Part shown: piece after piece, positions 41,042 to 50,225 of the stretch
Layout: the number at the start of each line of letters is the position of its first letter
How positions within the stretch are numbered: position 1 is the stretch's first letter
Assembly: GCA_050330995.1 (NCBI GenBank)
Contig: JBHJHI010000041.1
Span: 8,428 to 72,427 of the forward strand
Direction of reading: 5' to 3'
Source of the DNA: Thermohalobaculum sp050330995
Lineage (GTDB): Bacteria > Pseudomonadota > Alphaproteobacteria > Rhodobacterales > Rhodobacteraceae
Length of the DNA: 64,000 bases
The notes under the pieces: generated by a model
The model's database searches: none
What the model was told of the DNA's origin: nothing
Seen by the model: the letters and a program-made list of their open reading frames with translations, nothing else
Made by a program: the position numbers and the translations under genes

Positions 41042-41482
41042 AGTCGACGGGGAGAGGGCGCCCGACACGCGGCCCGCTGACGGAGCCGCGGCCTTCGCCT
41101 TCCGGACGCCAACGCGCCCCGCCCCCCCGCGGGTTGCGCCCGCTCCGGAGCGGATCGCCCGATCCGCGCTCGGCCGGCCGACGGGCGTGTCGCTCGCGCG
41201 ACCGGGCGGGACGCTCCCGAGGCCGCCGGCGACGGCCGCGCGCGGGCCGGCGCCGAACGCCGGGGCCGTCCGCGGCCGGGCCGCTTGCCGGGACCACCCT
41301 CGCGTGACGGGCGCACCAGGGCGCCGCGCCGTTCTCGATCGGCACCGGCGGACGTAAGCTGACGCCGGCCCCGGACGCTAGCCCCGGACGCCGGCGATGC
41401 GGCTGCCGCTTGACCGCACCGGACCGAGCGGCCAGTGCAGCCGGGCGCCCGCGAGAGCGCGAAGCCCAAGGGAGAGACGGCG
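41042..41482. other. 440-nt gap before mmsA, no gene identified
   Basis: Very GC-rich. Open frames on both strands lack recognisable content. I checked by eye for RNase P, SRP RNA and tmRNA hallmarks and found none. The minus-strand terminator at 41010-41041 suggests something is transcribed leftward here. Confidence 0.4.
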
Positions 41483-42985
41483 ATGACGACGGACCTGACG
41501 CACTTCATCGGCGGCGAGCACGTGGCCGGGCGATCCGGCCGCTTCGCCGATGTCTACAACCCCGCGACCGGCGAGGTGCAGGCGCGCGCGCCCCTCGCCT
41601 CGGCCGAGGAGGTCGCCGCGGCGGTGGCGAACGCCAAGGCCGCCCAGCCCGGCTGGGCCGCGACCAACCCGCAGCGCCGCGCGCGGGTGATGATGCGCTT
41701 CGTCGAGCTGCTGAACCGCGACATGGACAAGCTGGCCGAGGCGATCTCGCGCGAGCACGGCAAGACCTTTCCCGACGCAAAGGGCGACGTGCAGCGCGGG
41801 CTGGAGGTGGCCGAGTACTGCATCGCCGCCCCGCACATGCTGAAGGGCGAGTTCACCGACGGCGCCGGCCCCGGCATCGACATGTACTCGATGCGCCAGC
41901 CCCTCGGCGTCGCCGCGGGCATCACCCCGTTCAACTTCCCCGCGATGATCCCGATGTGGAAGTTCTGCCCCGCGCTCGCGGCCGGCAACGCCTTCGTGCT
42001 GAAGCCGTCGGAGCGCGATCCGTCCTGCCCGCTGATGCTCGCCGAGCTGATGCTGGAGGCCGGCTTGCCGGCGGGCTGCCTCAACGTGGTGAACGGCGAC
42101 AAGGAGGCGGTCGACGCGCTCCTCGACCACCAGGACGTCGCCGCCGTCGGCTTCGTCGGCTCGACCCCGATCGCGCACTACGTCTACGCGCGCGCGGCGA
42201 ACGCCGGGAAGCGCGCGCAGTGCTTCGGCGGCGCCAAGAACCACATGATCGTCATGCCCGACGCCGATCTCGACCAGGCGGCCGACGCGCTGATCGGCGC
42301 GGGCTACGGCGCGGCGGGCGAGCGCTGCATGGCCGTCTCGGTCGCGGTCCCCGTGGGCGAGGACACGGCCGACAAGCTGATCGGCCGCCTCGCGCCGAAA
42401 GTGGAGCGGCTGAAGGTCGGCCCCTACACCGACGGCGCGGACGTGGACTTCGGCCCGCGGGTGACGCGCGACGCCCTGGAGCGGGTCAAGGGCCTGGTGG
42501 GCCGCGGCGTCGAGGAAGGCGCCGATCTGGTGGTCGACGGGCGCGACTTCCGCCTGCAGGGCTACGAGGGCGGCAACTTCATGGGCGGCTGCCTGTTCGA
42601 CCGCGTCACGCGCGACATGGATATCTACAAGACCGAGATCTTCGGCCCGGTGCTGTCGACCGTCCGGGCCAAGACCTACGAGGAGGCGCTGAGCCTCGCG
42701 ATGGACCACGAGTACGGCAACGGCGTCGCCATCTTCACCCGCGACGGCGACACCGCGCGCGACTTCGCCGCCCGCGTCAACGTCGGGATGGTCGGCATCA
42801 ACGTGCCGATCCCGGTGCCGCTCGCCTACCACACCTTCGGCGGCTGGAAGAAATCGGTGTTCGGCGACCTGAACCAGCACGGCCCCGACGCCTTCCGCTT
42901 CTACACCCGCACCAAGACGGTGACCTCGCGCTGGCCGTCCGGCGTGAAGGAGGGCGCGGAGTTCCACTTCCAGCAGATGGGCTGA
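41483..42985 (+). CDS. mmsA: Methylmalonate-semialdehyde dehydrogenase (CoA-acylating)
   Basis: 500 residues. TPFNFPAMIPMWKFCPALAA (NAD-binding), QCFGGAKNHMIVMPDADLD and the catalytic Cys in AGERCMAVSVAVPVG are diagnostic, ending PLAYHTFGGWKKSVFGDLNQ. Converts methylmalonate or malonate semialdehyde to propionyl- or acetyl-CoA in valine and inositol breakdown. ATG after a ggagagac ribosome site. No other valine-pathway gene adjoins. Confidence 0.93.
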   Translation: MTTDLTHFIGGEHVAGRSGRFADVYNPATGEVQARAPLASAEEVAAAVANAKAAQPGWAATNPQRRARVMMRFVELLNRDMDKLAEAISREHGKTFPDAKGDVQRGLEVAEYCIAAPHMLKGEFTDGAGPGIDMYSMRQPLGVAAGITPFNFPAMIPMWKFCPALAAGNAFVLKPSERDPSCPLMLAELMLEAGLPAGCLNVVNGDKEAVDALLDHQDVAAVGFVGSTPIAHYVYARAANAGKRAQCFGGAKNHMIVMPDADLDQAADALIGAGYGAAGERCMAVSVAVPVGEDTADKLIGRLAPKVERLKVGPYTDGADVDFGPRVTRDALERVKGLVGRGVEEGADLVVDGRDFRLQGYEGGNFMGGCLFDRVTRDMDIYKTEIFGPVLSTVRAKTYEEALSLAMDHEYGNGVAIFTRDGDTARDFAARVNVGMVGINVPIPVPLAYHTFGGWKKSVFGDLNQHGPDAFRFYTRTKTVTSRWPSGVKEGAEFHFQQMG

Positions 42986-43158
42986 CGACGGCGGGGGCGG
43001 TCGCCGGTCTCCGCCTCTCGTCCGAGGCCGCGGGTGATGGCTGTCCGGCCCCGGCGGCGCGTCCTGCGCCCGTGCCGTCCTCCGCGTCCCGACGTCTCGC
43101 AGGGGCGACGATCGGCGTGTCGACCGACGGAAAAGGGCTTCCCCCGTTCGGGGGGCGC

Positions 43159-44631
43159 TCACCGCTCCTCCAGCACCACCTCGTAGCCCCAGAGCGTGCG
43201 CAGGTGCGCGAGCGTGGCCTCGCGGGTGTGGGTGTCGAGCGGGCGGCCGTCGCGCGGGTGGTGGGCGAGGCGCAGCCGCCGGTCGCCCGCGAGGTCGGCG
43301 TCGACCACCTCGATCTCCGGGCTCGCGTCGGCCGGCTCGCAGCTCGCCGCGAACGCCTCGCGCAGGTGGCGATAGCCGCGCTCGTCGTGGATCGCGGTGA
43401 CGGTGTAGTAGGGCGCCTCCGCCTCGTCGGCGAGCGCGAACAGCCCCAGATCGCGCATCACCTTGGGGCTCAGGAACTGTCGCACGAAGCTCTCGTCGCG
43501 GTAGTTCGCCCAGGCGTCCTTCAGCACGCCGCGCCAGTCGCCGCAGCCGGCGATGTCGGGGAACCAGGCGCGGTCCTCCTCGGACGGATCGCGGCAGACG
43601 CGCTGGATGTCGCGCATCATCGCGAAGCCGAGCGTGTAGGGGTTCATGCCGCCGAAGCGCGGGTCATCGAAGTCGGGCTGGGTCAGCACGTTCGCGTGGT
43701 TGTGCAGGATCTCCAGCATCGCGCCGTCGTCGATGCGGCCGGCGCGGTGCAGCCGCTCCATGATCTCGAAGTGGACGAAGGTGGCGCAGCCCTCGTTCAT
43801 GATCTTGGTCTGGCGCTGCGGGTAGAAATACTGCGCGAGGCCGCGGACGATGCGCAGCACCTCGCGCTGCCAGGGGGCGAGGCCGGGCGCGTGGCGCTCC
43901 AGGAAGTAGAGGATGTTCTCCTCCGGCAGCCGCATCTCGCGCCGGCGCTCGCGCGAGGGGTCGTCCTCGGGCGCGGCGTCGGCGCGCGGCAGCATCGCGT
44001 CGAACAGGTAATGGCTCGCGCGCTCCTGCTCCTCGACCCGCCGGCGCTCGCGCTCGCGGACCTCGCGCGGCGTGGGCTCGGCCGGGCGGCGGTGGCGGAA
44101 CACGCTCGACGGCATCAGCGCGTGGGCGGCGTCGAGCACGCGCTCGACCGCCTCGCGGCCGTAGCGCTCCTCGCAGGCGGCGAGGAAGTGGCGCGCGTGC
44201 CCCAGCTCGTCGAGGATTCCGTCGGGGTCGGTCCACTGCCGGAACGCGTAGTTGTTCTTGAAGAAGTGGTTGTGACCGAACGCGGCGTGCGCCATCACCA
44301 GCGCCTGCAGCGCCATGGTGTTGTCTTCGAGGCAGTAGCAGATGCAGGGGTTCGAGTTGATCACGATCTCGAAGGCGAGGCCGCGCGCGCCCTTGCGATA
44401 GAGTTGCTCGTGCTGGATGAAATGCTTGCCGAACGACCAGTGCCGGTACATCAGCGGCATGCCGATCGAGGAGTAGGCGTCGAGCATCTGCTCGGACGAG
44501 ATGATCTCGATCTGGTTGCGGAACAGGTCGAGGCCGAGATCGTCCTCGGCCACCTCGGCGATCGCGTCGTGGGCGCGCCGCAGGTCGGCGAACGACCATT
44601 CCGCGCCTTCGAACAGCAGGGGGGCGCTCAT
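43159..44631 (-). CDS. SpoVR family protein
   Basis: 490 residues. IEIISSEQMLDAYSSIGMPL, YRHWSFGKHFIQHEQLYRKG, NSNPCICYCLEDNTMALQAL and KIMNEGCATFVHFEIMERLH (His-rich, metal-site-like) are strongly conserved in SpoVR/YcgB. Despite the name it works in non-sporulating bacteria together with PrkA and YeaH in stress or stationary phase; the mechanism is unknown. ATG overlaps the yeaH stop by 4 nt. Confidence 0.93.
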   Translation of the reverse strand: MSAPLLFEGAEWSFADLRRAHDAIAEVAEDDLGLDLFRNQIEIISSEQMLDAYSSIGMPLMYRHWSFGKHFIQHEQLYRKGARGLAFEIVINSNPCICYCLEDNTMALQALVMAHAAFGHNHFFKNNYAFRQWTDPDGILDELGHARHFLAACEERYGREAVERVLDAAHALMPSSVFRHRRPAEPTPREVRERERRRVEEQERASHYLFDAMLPRADAAPEDDPSRERRREMRLPEENILYFLERHAPGLAPWQREVLRIVRGLAQYFYPQRQTKIMNEGCATFVHFEIMERLHRAGRIDDGAMLEILHNHANVLTQPDFDDPRFGGMNPYTLGFAMMRDIQRVCRDPSEEDRAWFPDIAGCGDWRGVLKDAWANYRDESFVRQFLSPKVMRDLGLFALADEAEAPYYTVTAIHDERGYRHLREAFAASCEPADASPEIEVVDADLAGDRRLRLAHHPRDGRPLDTHTREATLAHLRTLWGYEVVLEER

Positions 44632-45944
44632 GCGGTGGCCCCCTCTCGATCGCGCGAGAACAGCTCGCGGAACACGGGGTAGATGTCGGCGGGGTCGCCG
44701 ACGCGGGTCATCGCGAAGTTGGGCCAGGCCTCCGCCACCTCGCGGTAGGCGAGCCACAGCTCCGAGCCCGTGCCCGAGCCGCGGATGAAGTGACGCTCCT
44801 GCTCGGCCAGGATCTCGACGTAGGCGTAGTACTGGCAGACGGGCATCAGCGTCTCGTGCAGCATCGCGGTGCATTGCGCCGAGTCGCCGCGGAAGTTCTC
44901 GCCGTCCGAGGCCTGGGCGGCGTAGATGTTCCACTCGGACGGCGCGTAGCGCTCGGCGACGATGCGGCGCATCTCGGCGAGCGCGGTCGAGACCACGGTC
45001 CCCCCCGTATCGCGCGCGTGGAAGAAGGTGTCCTCGTCGACCTCCGAGGCGCGGTTGGTGTGGCGGATGAACACGAGATCGACCGCATCGTAGCGCCGGC
45101 GCAGGAACAGGTGGAGCAGCACGAAGAAGCGCTTGGCGAGGTCCTTGTCGCGCTCGCGCATCGACGCGGAGACGTCCATCAGGCAGAACATCACCGCCTT
45201 GGCGTTCGGCTCGGGACGCTGCTCGTAGTAGGAGTAGCGCACGTCGAGCGGGTCGAGCCAGGGGATCGAGCGCTGCCGCGCCGAGAGCCGCTCGACCTCC
45301 GCCTCGATCGCCGCGCGCTCGGCGCGCTCGGCCTCCGACGGCTCGGCGATGGCTTCGAGCGTGAACAGCCGTTCCTTGAGCGCCGAGAGCGCGTCGCCCT
45401 TCGGCCGCCCGAGCGCGAGGCGACGCCCGAGCGCGTGGCGCATGGTGCGGCGCACGTCGAGATTGGCCGGCACACCGCTGGTCGAGATGCCGGCGCGGTA
45501 GGGCTTGGTGGCGCCCTTCTCGCGCAGGTCGGTCTTGACGAGATCGGGCAGTTCCAGGTCCTCGAAGAACAGGTCCAGGAACTCGTCGCGCGAGAGCACG
45601 AAGGCGAAGGCGTCCTCCCCCTCGCCGTCGGCCGAGCCGCGCTTGCCGCCGCCGCCGCGCCCCGTCTGCGGCTTGCGCAGGCGGTCGCCCTCGGTGAAGC
45701 GGCGGTTGCCGGGGAGGACGTGCTCGCGCCGCCCGCCCTGGTCGGCGTGGCGGAAGTGGGGCTCGTCGATGCTGCCCTGGGGTACCGAGACCGAGCCCTG
45801 CCGGTCGACGTCGGCGATGCGCCGCTCGCGCACCGCCTGATCGACCGCGCGCTTGGCCTCGTCGCGCACGCGGGCGATGAAGCGGCGGCGGTTCGACAGG
45901 TTGCGGTCCTTCGGGTTCAGGCGGCGGTCGACGAAATCGGTCAT
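44628..45944 (-). CDS. YeaH/YhbH family protein with VWA-like domain
   Basis: 438 residues. N-terminal DRRLNPKDRNLSNRRRFIAR, middle REHVLPGNRRFTEGDRLRKP, and the C-terminal von Willebrand A-like fold with metal-site motif CLMDVSASMRERDKDLAKRF. A Gly-rich linker (GRGGGGKRGS) lies between. Second gene of the prkA-yeaH-spoVR operon; probably a scaffold for the kinase. Confidence 0.92.
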   Translation of the reverse strand: MTDFVDRRLNPKDRNLSNRRRFIARVRDEAKRAVDQAVRERRIADVDRQGSVSVPQGSIDEPHFRHADQGGRREHVLPGNRRFTEGDRLRKPQTGRGGGGKRGSADGEGEDAFAFVLSRDEFLDLFFEDLELPDLVKTDLREKGATKPYRAGISTSGVPANLDVRRTMRHALGRRLALGRPKGDALSALKERLFTLEAIAEPSEAERAERAAIEAEVERLSARQRSIPWLDPLDVRYSYYEQRPEPNAKAVMFCLMDVSASMRERDKDLAKRFFVLLHLFLRRRYDAVDLVFIRHTNRASEVDEDTFFHARDTGGTVVSTALAEMRRIVAERYAPSEWNIYAAQASDGENFRGDSAQCTAMLHETLMPVCQYYAYVEILAEQERHFIRGSGTGSELWLAYREVAEAWPNFAMTRVGDPADIYPVFRELFSRDREGATA

Positions 45945-46054
45945 CGGCTCTCTGCTTCGGATCGTGGGTCGGTTCGATGCCGGCGCTGTCCGTGCGCGTC
46001 GCGCCGGCGACGGCCGGCGGCGCTCGCGCCCCCGAACCGACCCGCCGGGCCGGC

Positions 46055-47989
46055 TCAGCCCGCCTTGTTCACGCGCATGTACCATTCGACGAGACGGCGG
46101 ACCTGACGCTGGGTGTAGCCGCGCTCGGTCATGCGCGCCACGAACTCGGCGTGCTTGGCGTCGCTGTCGCGGTCGCGCTTGGCGCCGAACGAGATCACCG
46201 GCAGCAGGTCCTCCCCCTGGCTGAACATCCGCCGCTCGATCACCCGGCGCAGCTTCTCGTACTTGCGCCAGTCGGGGTTCTTCCCGTCGTTCTCGGCGCG
46301 CGCGCGCAGCACGAACTTGACGACCTCGTTACGGAAGTCCTTGGGGTTGGCCACGCCCGCGGGCTTCTCGATCTTCTCCAGCTCGCGCTCCAGCACCTCG
46401 CGATCGAACATCTCGCCGGTGTCGGGGTCCTTGTAGTCCAGATCCTCGATCCAGGCGTCGGCGAAGGCGATGTAGCGGTCGAACAGGTTCTGGCCGTAGT
46501 CGGAATAGCTTTCCAGGTAGGCCTTCTGGATCTCCTCGCCGATGAACTCGGCGTAGCGCGGCGCGAGTTCGGTGCGGATGAAGTCCATGTAGCGGCTCTC
46601 GACCTCGGGCGGGAACTGCTCGCGCCGGATCGCGCGCTCCAGCGCGAACATCAGGTGCACCGGGTCGGCCGAGACCTCCTCGGTGTCGTGGTTGAAGGTC
46701 TCGGACAGCACCTTGAAGGCGAAGCGCGTCGAGATGCCGGTCATGCCCTCGTCGACGCCGGCGGCGTCGCGGTATTCCTGTAGCGAGCGCGCCTTGGGGT
46801 CGGTGTGCTTCAGCGTCTCGCCGTCGTAGACGCGCAGCTTCGAGTAGAGTGCCGAGTTCTCGTGCTCGCGAAGCCGGGTCAGCACGCTGAAGCGCGCGAG
46901 CATCGGCAGCGTCTCGGGCGCGCAGGGCGCGGCCCCGAGCGAGCTGCCGACGAGCAGCTTGCCGTAGATCTCCGCCTCCTCCGAGGCGCGCAGGCAGTAG
47001 GGCACCTTCACCACGCTGATGCGGTCGAGGAAGGCTTCGTTGTTCTTGTTGGACTTGAACTGCTGCCACTCGGATTCGTTCGAGTGCGCGAGGATCACGC
47101 CCTGGAACGGGATCGCGCCGATGTTCTCGGTGCCGACGTACGAGCCTTCCTGCGTCGCGGTGAGCAGGGGATGGAGCACCTTGATCGGCGCCTTGAACAT
47201 CTCGACGAATTCCAGGAGGCCCTGCGTCGTGCGGTTCAGTCCGCCCGAGTAGCTGTAGGCGTCCGGGTCGTTCTGGCTCAGGTGCTCCAGCTTGCGGATG
47301 TCGAGCTTGCCGACGAGGGTGGAGACGTCCTGGTTGTTCTCGTCGCCCGGCTCGGTCTTGGCCACGCAGATCTGCCGGAGCTTCGACGGGTACATCTTGG
47401 CGACGGTGAACTTCGAGATGTCGCCGTCGTACTCGTCGAGCCGCTTGGTCGCCCAGGGCGACATCAGCCCGGTCAGGAGCCGGCGCGGGATGTTGTACTT
47501 CTCCTCCAGGAGATCGCCGAAGCGCTCGCGGTCGAACAGCCCGAGCGGGCTCTCGAACACCGGGCTCAGCTCGGCGCCGGCCTTCAGCACGTAGACCGCC
47601 TCCTGCTCCATCAGCCGCTTCAGGATCTCGGCGAGGGTCGACTTGCCGCCGCCCACGGGCCCGAGCAGGTAGAGGATCTGCTTGCGCTCCTCCAATCCCT
47701 GGGCGGCGTGGCGGAAGAAGCCGACGATGCGCTCGACCGTCTCCTCGGCGCCGTAGAGGTCGGCGAAGGCGGCGTAGCGCTTGACCGTGCGATTCTGGAA
47801 GATGCGGCCCAGGCGCTGGTCGCGGCTCGTGTCGATCAGTTCGGGCTCGCCGATCGCCGCCACCATCCGCTCGGCCGCCGTCGCGCGCATCATCGGGTCG
47901 TCGCGGCAGCCGAGCAGGTATTCGTGCAGCGACATCTCCTCGATCTTGTGCCGCGCATAGCTCTCGGCGAATTCGTTGAAGATATCCAT
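46055..47989 (-). CDS. prkA: PrkA serine protein kinase
   Basis: 644 residues. N-terminal AAA-like domain with Walker A GPVGGGKSTLAEIL and conserved SYSGGLNRTTQGLLEFVEMF and ILAHSNESEWQQFKSNKNNE; C-terminal kinase-like region ends TQRQVRRLVEWYMRVNK. PrkA family members are stress-responsive and may act as AAA proteases as well as kinases. ATG at 47989. First gene of the three-gene operon, 110 nt before yeaH. Confidence 0.95.
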   Translation of the reverse strand: MDIFNEFAESYARHKIEEMSLHEYLLGCRDDPMMRATAAERMVAAIGEPELIDTSRDQRLGRIFQNRTVKRYAAFADLYGAEETVERIVGFFRHAAQGLEERKQILYLLGPVGGGKSTLAEILKRLMEQEAVYVLKAGAELSPVFESPLGLFDRERFGDLLEEKYNIPRRLLTGLMSPWATKRLDEYDGDISKFTVAKMYPSKLRQICVAKTEPGDENNQDVSTLVGKLDIRKLEHLSQNDPDAYSYSGGLNRTTQGLLEFVEMFKAPIKVLHPLLTATQEGSYVGTENIGAIPFQGVILAHSNESEWQQFKSNKNNEAFLDRISVVKVPYCLRASEEAEIYGKLLVGSSLGAAPCAPETLPMLARFSVLTRLREHENSALYSKLRVYDGETLKHTDPKARSLQEYRDAAGVDEGMTGISTRFAFKVLSETFNHDTEEVSADPVHLMFALERAIRREQFPPEVESRYMDFIRTELAPRYAEFIGEEIQKAYLESYSDYGQNLFDRYIAFADAWIEDLDYKDPDTGEMFDREVLERELEKIEKPAGVANPKDFRNEVVKFVLRARAENDGKNPDWRKYEKLRRVIERRMFSQGEDLLPVISFGAKRDRDSDAKHAEFVARMTERGYTQRQVRRLVEWYMRVNKAG

Positions 47990-48542
47990 GGCGCTTCTTG
48001 CTGCTCCAGCTTCCCCATGCCCCTTCGAACAGCGGACTTGCGCATTTCCGGCGCGCACCCTAAGAGAGCGCCGCGTCAAGGCGAATCGCGCGGGTCCTAC
48101 CCGTCCACCGTCCTCGTAGCGCTGCCCCCTGGTCCGGGGCGTGCGCGTCAGGTGCGAAGCCATAAGGCTAGGCGATGGCTGTAGAACTGTCGACATCATA
48201 GCAACGTCCACCGTGTCGCGGACGCGATGTTCGTCCCGATGCGGACCGCTTCGCCACAGGACGGGTCGCCGCGCACGCCTCGCGTCCCCGACGGGACGCC
48301 TTGGCGACGGCGCCTCCGTGTGGGAAAGGGGCGCCGGGGCGGGCGGGCCCGGACGCGGCGCTCCGCTCGTCGGGCGACGCGGGACCGGGAACGCGGCCGG
48401 TCCCGTCTGGCCCGTCCCGGCCGGCATCGGCTGGCGATCGCCTCGCGGCACGGTCCCGGGCAAGCGACCCGCGTCCGGGCGGGGCCGGAGATGGAGCGCG
48501 CGACCGTCCTCGGGACGGACAACGAACTGGAGAGGGGCGGCC
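47990..48542. other. 550-nt divergent region between prkA and ssb
   Basis: Holds the promoters of both genes. A frame continuous with ssb upstream encodes no recognisable protein. I found no GTTC-N7-GTTC SOS box. A few A/T-richer patches (around 48165-48205) are the only likely promoter elements. Confidence 0.4.
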
Positions 48543-49043
48543 ATGGCTGGCAGCGTCAACAAGGTGATCCTGATCGGCAATCTCGGTGCCGACCCGGAGG
48601 TGAGGAGCTTCCAGAACGGGGGCCAGGTCTGCAACCTGTCGGTCGCGACCTCGGAGCGCTGGCGCGACCGCAACTCCGGCGAGATGCGCGAGAAGACCGA
48701 GTGGCACCGGGTGTCGATCTTCAACGAGAACCTGGTGCGCCTCGCCCAGCAGTTCCTGAAGAAGGGCTCGAAGGTCTATCTCGAAGGCCAGCTCGAGACG
48801 CGCAAGTGGCAGGACCAGAACGGCCAGGACCGCTTCTCGACCGAGGTGGTGCTGCGCCCCTACCGCGGCGAGATGACCTTCCTAGACGGCCGTGACGGCG
48901 GCGGTGGCGGCGACTTCGGCGGCGGGGGCGGCCGCTCCTCCGGCGGTGGCGGCGACTTCGGCGGCGGCGGCGGCAGTGGCCGCTCCGGTGGCGGTGGCGG
49001 CGGGCGCTTCAACGACGATCTCGACGCCGAGATCCCGTTCTGA
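48543..49043 (+). CDS. ssb: Single-stranded DNA-binding protein
   Basis: 166 residues. OB fold from SVNKVILIGNLGADPEVRSF to WHRVSIFNENLVRLAQQFLK, a Gly-rich linker of about 45 residues and the acidic tip DDLDAEIPF that recruits partners. The linker is unusually pure in Gly/Ser/Asp/Arg and encoded by a GGC-rich repeat that may vary in length. ATG after gaggggcggcc. Confidence 0.97.
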   Translation: MAGSVNKVILIGNLGADPEVRSFQNGGQVCNLSVATSERWRDRNSGEMREKTEWHRVSIFNENLVRLAQQFLKKGSKVYLEGQLETRKWQDQNGQDRFSTEVVLRPYRGEMTFLDGRDGGGGGDFGGGGGRSSGGGGDFGGGGGSGRSGGGGGGRFNDDLDAEIPF

Positions 49044-49142
49044 GCCGACCGCCCCCGGTCGCGCTTGACCCGGCCGCCCGGCCGCGTTCCCACTGGCGCG
49101 GCCTGCCGGCTCGGGGCTGGGGCCAGGAGCCGGGGGACTTCC

Positions 49143-50225
49143 ATGCGTGCTGCCGTCTGCCGTGAGTTCGGGGCGCCCTTCGCGCTCGAGGAGGTCGCCC
49201 TCGCGCCCCCCGGCCCCGGCGAGGTGCGCTGCGCCGTGCGCGCGGTCGCGATCTGCCATTCCGACGTGATCTTCGCCGACGGCGGCTGGGGCGGCGGCCT
49301 GCCGGCGGTCTACGGCCACGAGGCCGCAGGCGTCGTGGTCGAGACCGGGCCGGAGGTCGCGGACCTCGCGCCCGGCGACCGGGTCATCATCCACATGGTG
49401 CGCCACTGCGGCGCCTGCCGCGCCTGCGCGCGCGGGCTCGCCGGCGCCTGCGAGGGGCATTTCGCCCTCGACGGCGCGAGCCCGATCCTGGCCGGGGACG
49501 GCACCCAGGTCGTCCAGGGTATGCGCACCGGCGCCTTCGCCGAGGAGGTGGTGGTGCACGCGAGCCAGCTCGTGCGCGTCGACGAGGGGCTGGGCTTCGA
49601 CGTCGCGGCGCTCCTCGCCTGCGGCGTGCTCACCGGCGTCGCCGCCGTCACCGAGACCGCCGCCATGCCCGCAGGCGCGGACATCGTGGTGATCGGCACC
49701 GGGGGCGTCGGGCTCAACACCGTGCAGGCCGCCGCCCTCGGCGACGCGGGCCGGGTGATCGCGGTCGATCTGGAGGACGACAAGCTCGACGCCGCGCGCG
49801 CCTTCGGCGCCACCGACCTCGTCAACGGCCGGCGGGAGGACGCGGTCGAGGCGGTCCTGAAGCTCACCGACACCCGTGGCGCCGACTTCGTGTTCGTCAC
49901 CGTCGGCGCGCCGCAGGCGTTCGACCAGTCCTACGCCATGCTGGCGCCGGGCGGCGCCTCGGTGCTGGTCGGCGTCGCGGCCCTCGGCGCGCGCTCGACC
50001 TTCGACCCGGTGGCGCTGACCTCCGGCGCGCGGCGGATCCTCGGCTCGAAGCTCGGCGACGCCGCGCGCACGCTGCCGGGACTGGTCGATCTCTACCGCG
50101 CCGGGCGGCTCGTGCTCGATCCCCTGGTCACGCGCCGCTTCGCCTTCGAGGAGATCAACGAGGCGATGAGCGCCGCCCGCCGCGGCGAGGGGCTGCGCAA
50201 CGTGGTGATGATGGGAGGGTCGTGA
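49143..50225 (+). CDS. Zinc-dependent alcohol dehydrogenase
   Basis: 360 residues. CHSDVIFADGGWGGGLPAVY and GHEAAGV give the catalytic zinc site, HCGACRACARGLAGAC the structural-zinc cysteines, and VVIGTGGVGLNTVQAAALG the NAD-binding Rossmann motif. Substrate unknown. Its stop overlaps the start of the enolase-superfamily gene, suggesting a two-step conversion of a sugar acid or similar polyol. Confidence 0.87.
   Translation: MRAAVCREFGAPFALEEVALAPPGPGEVRCAVRAVAICHSDVIFADGGWGGGLPAVYGHEAAGVVVETGPEVADLAPGDRVIIHMVRHCGACRACARGLAGACEGHFALDGASPILAGDGTQVVQGMRTGAFAEEVVVHASQLVRVDEGLGFDVAALLACGVLTGVAAVTETAAMPAGADIVVIGTGGVGLNTVQAAALGDAGRVIAVDLEDDKLDAARAFGATDLVNGRREDAVEAVLKLTDTRGADFVFVTVGAPQAFDQSYAMLAPGGASVLVGVAALGARSTFDPVALTSGARRILGSKLGDAARTLPGLVDLYRAGRLVLDPLVTRRFAFEEINEAMSAARRGEGLRNVVMMGGS

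Noticed and set aside
41042..41480. RNase P, SRP RNA or tmRNA gene upstream of the T6 terminator
   Set aside because: The conserved cores of these RNAs could not be found on either strand by eye.
41410..44682. 1090-codon plus-strand frame across mmsA and spoVR
   Set aside because: Out of frame with mmsA and antisense to spoVR; composition is a shadow of GC-rich codons.
48200..48540. SOS box upstream of ssb
   Set aside because: A GTTC occurs at about 48227 but no second GTTC at the required spacing.
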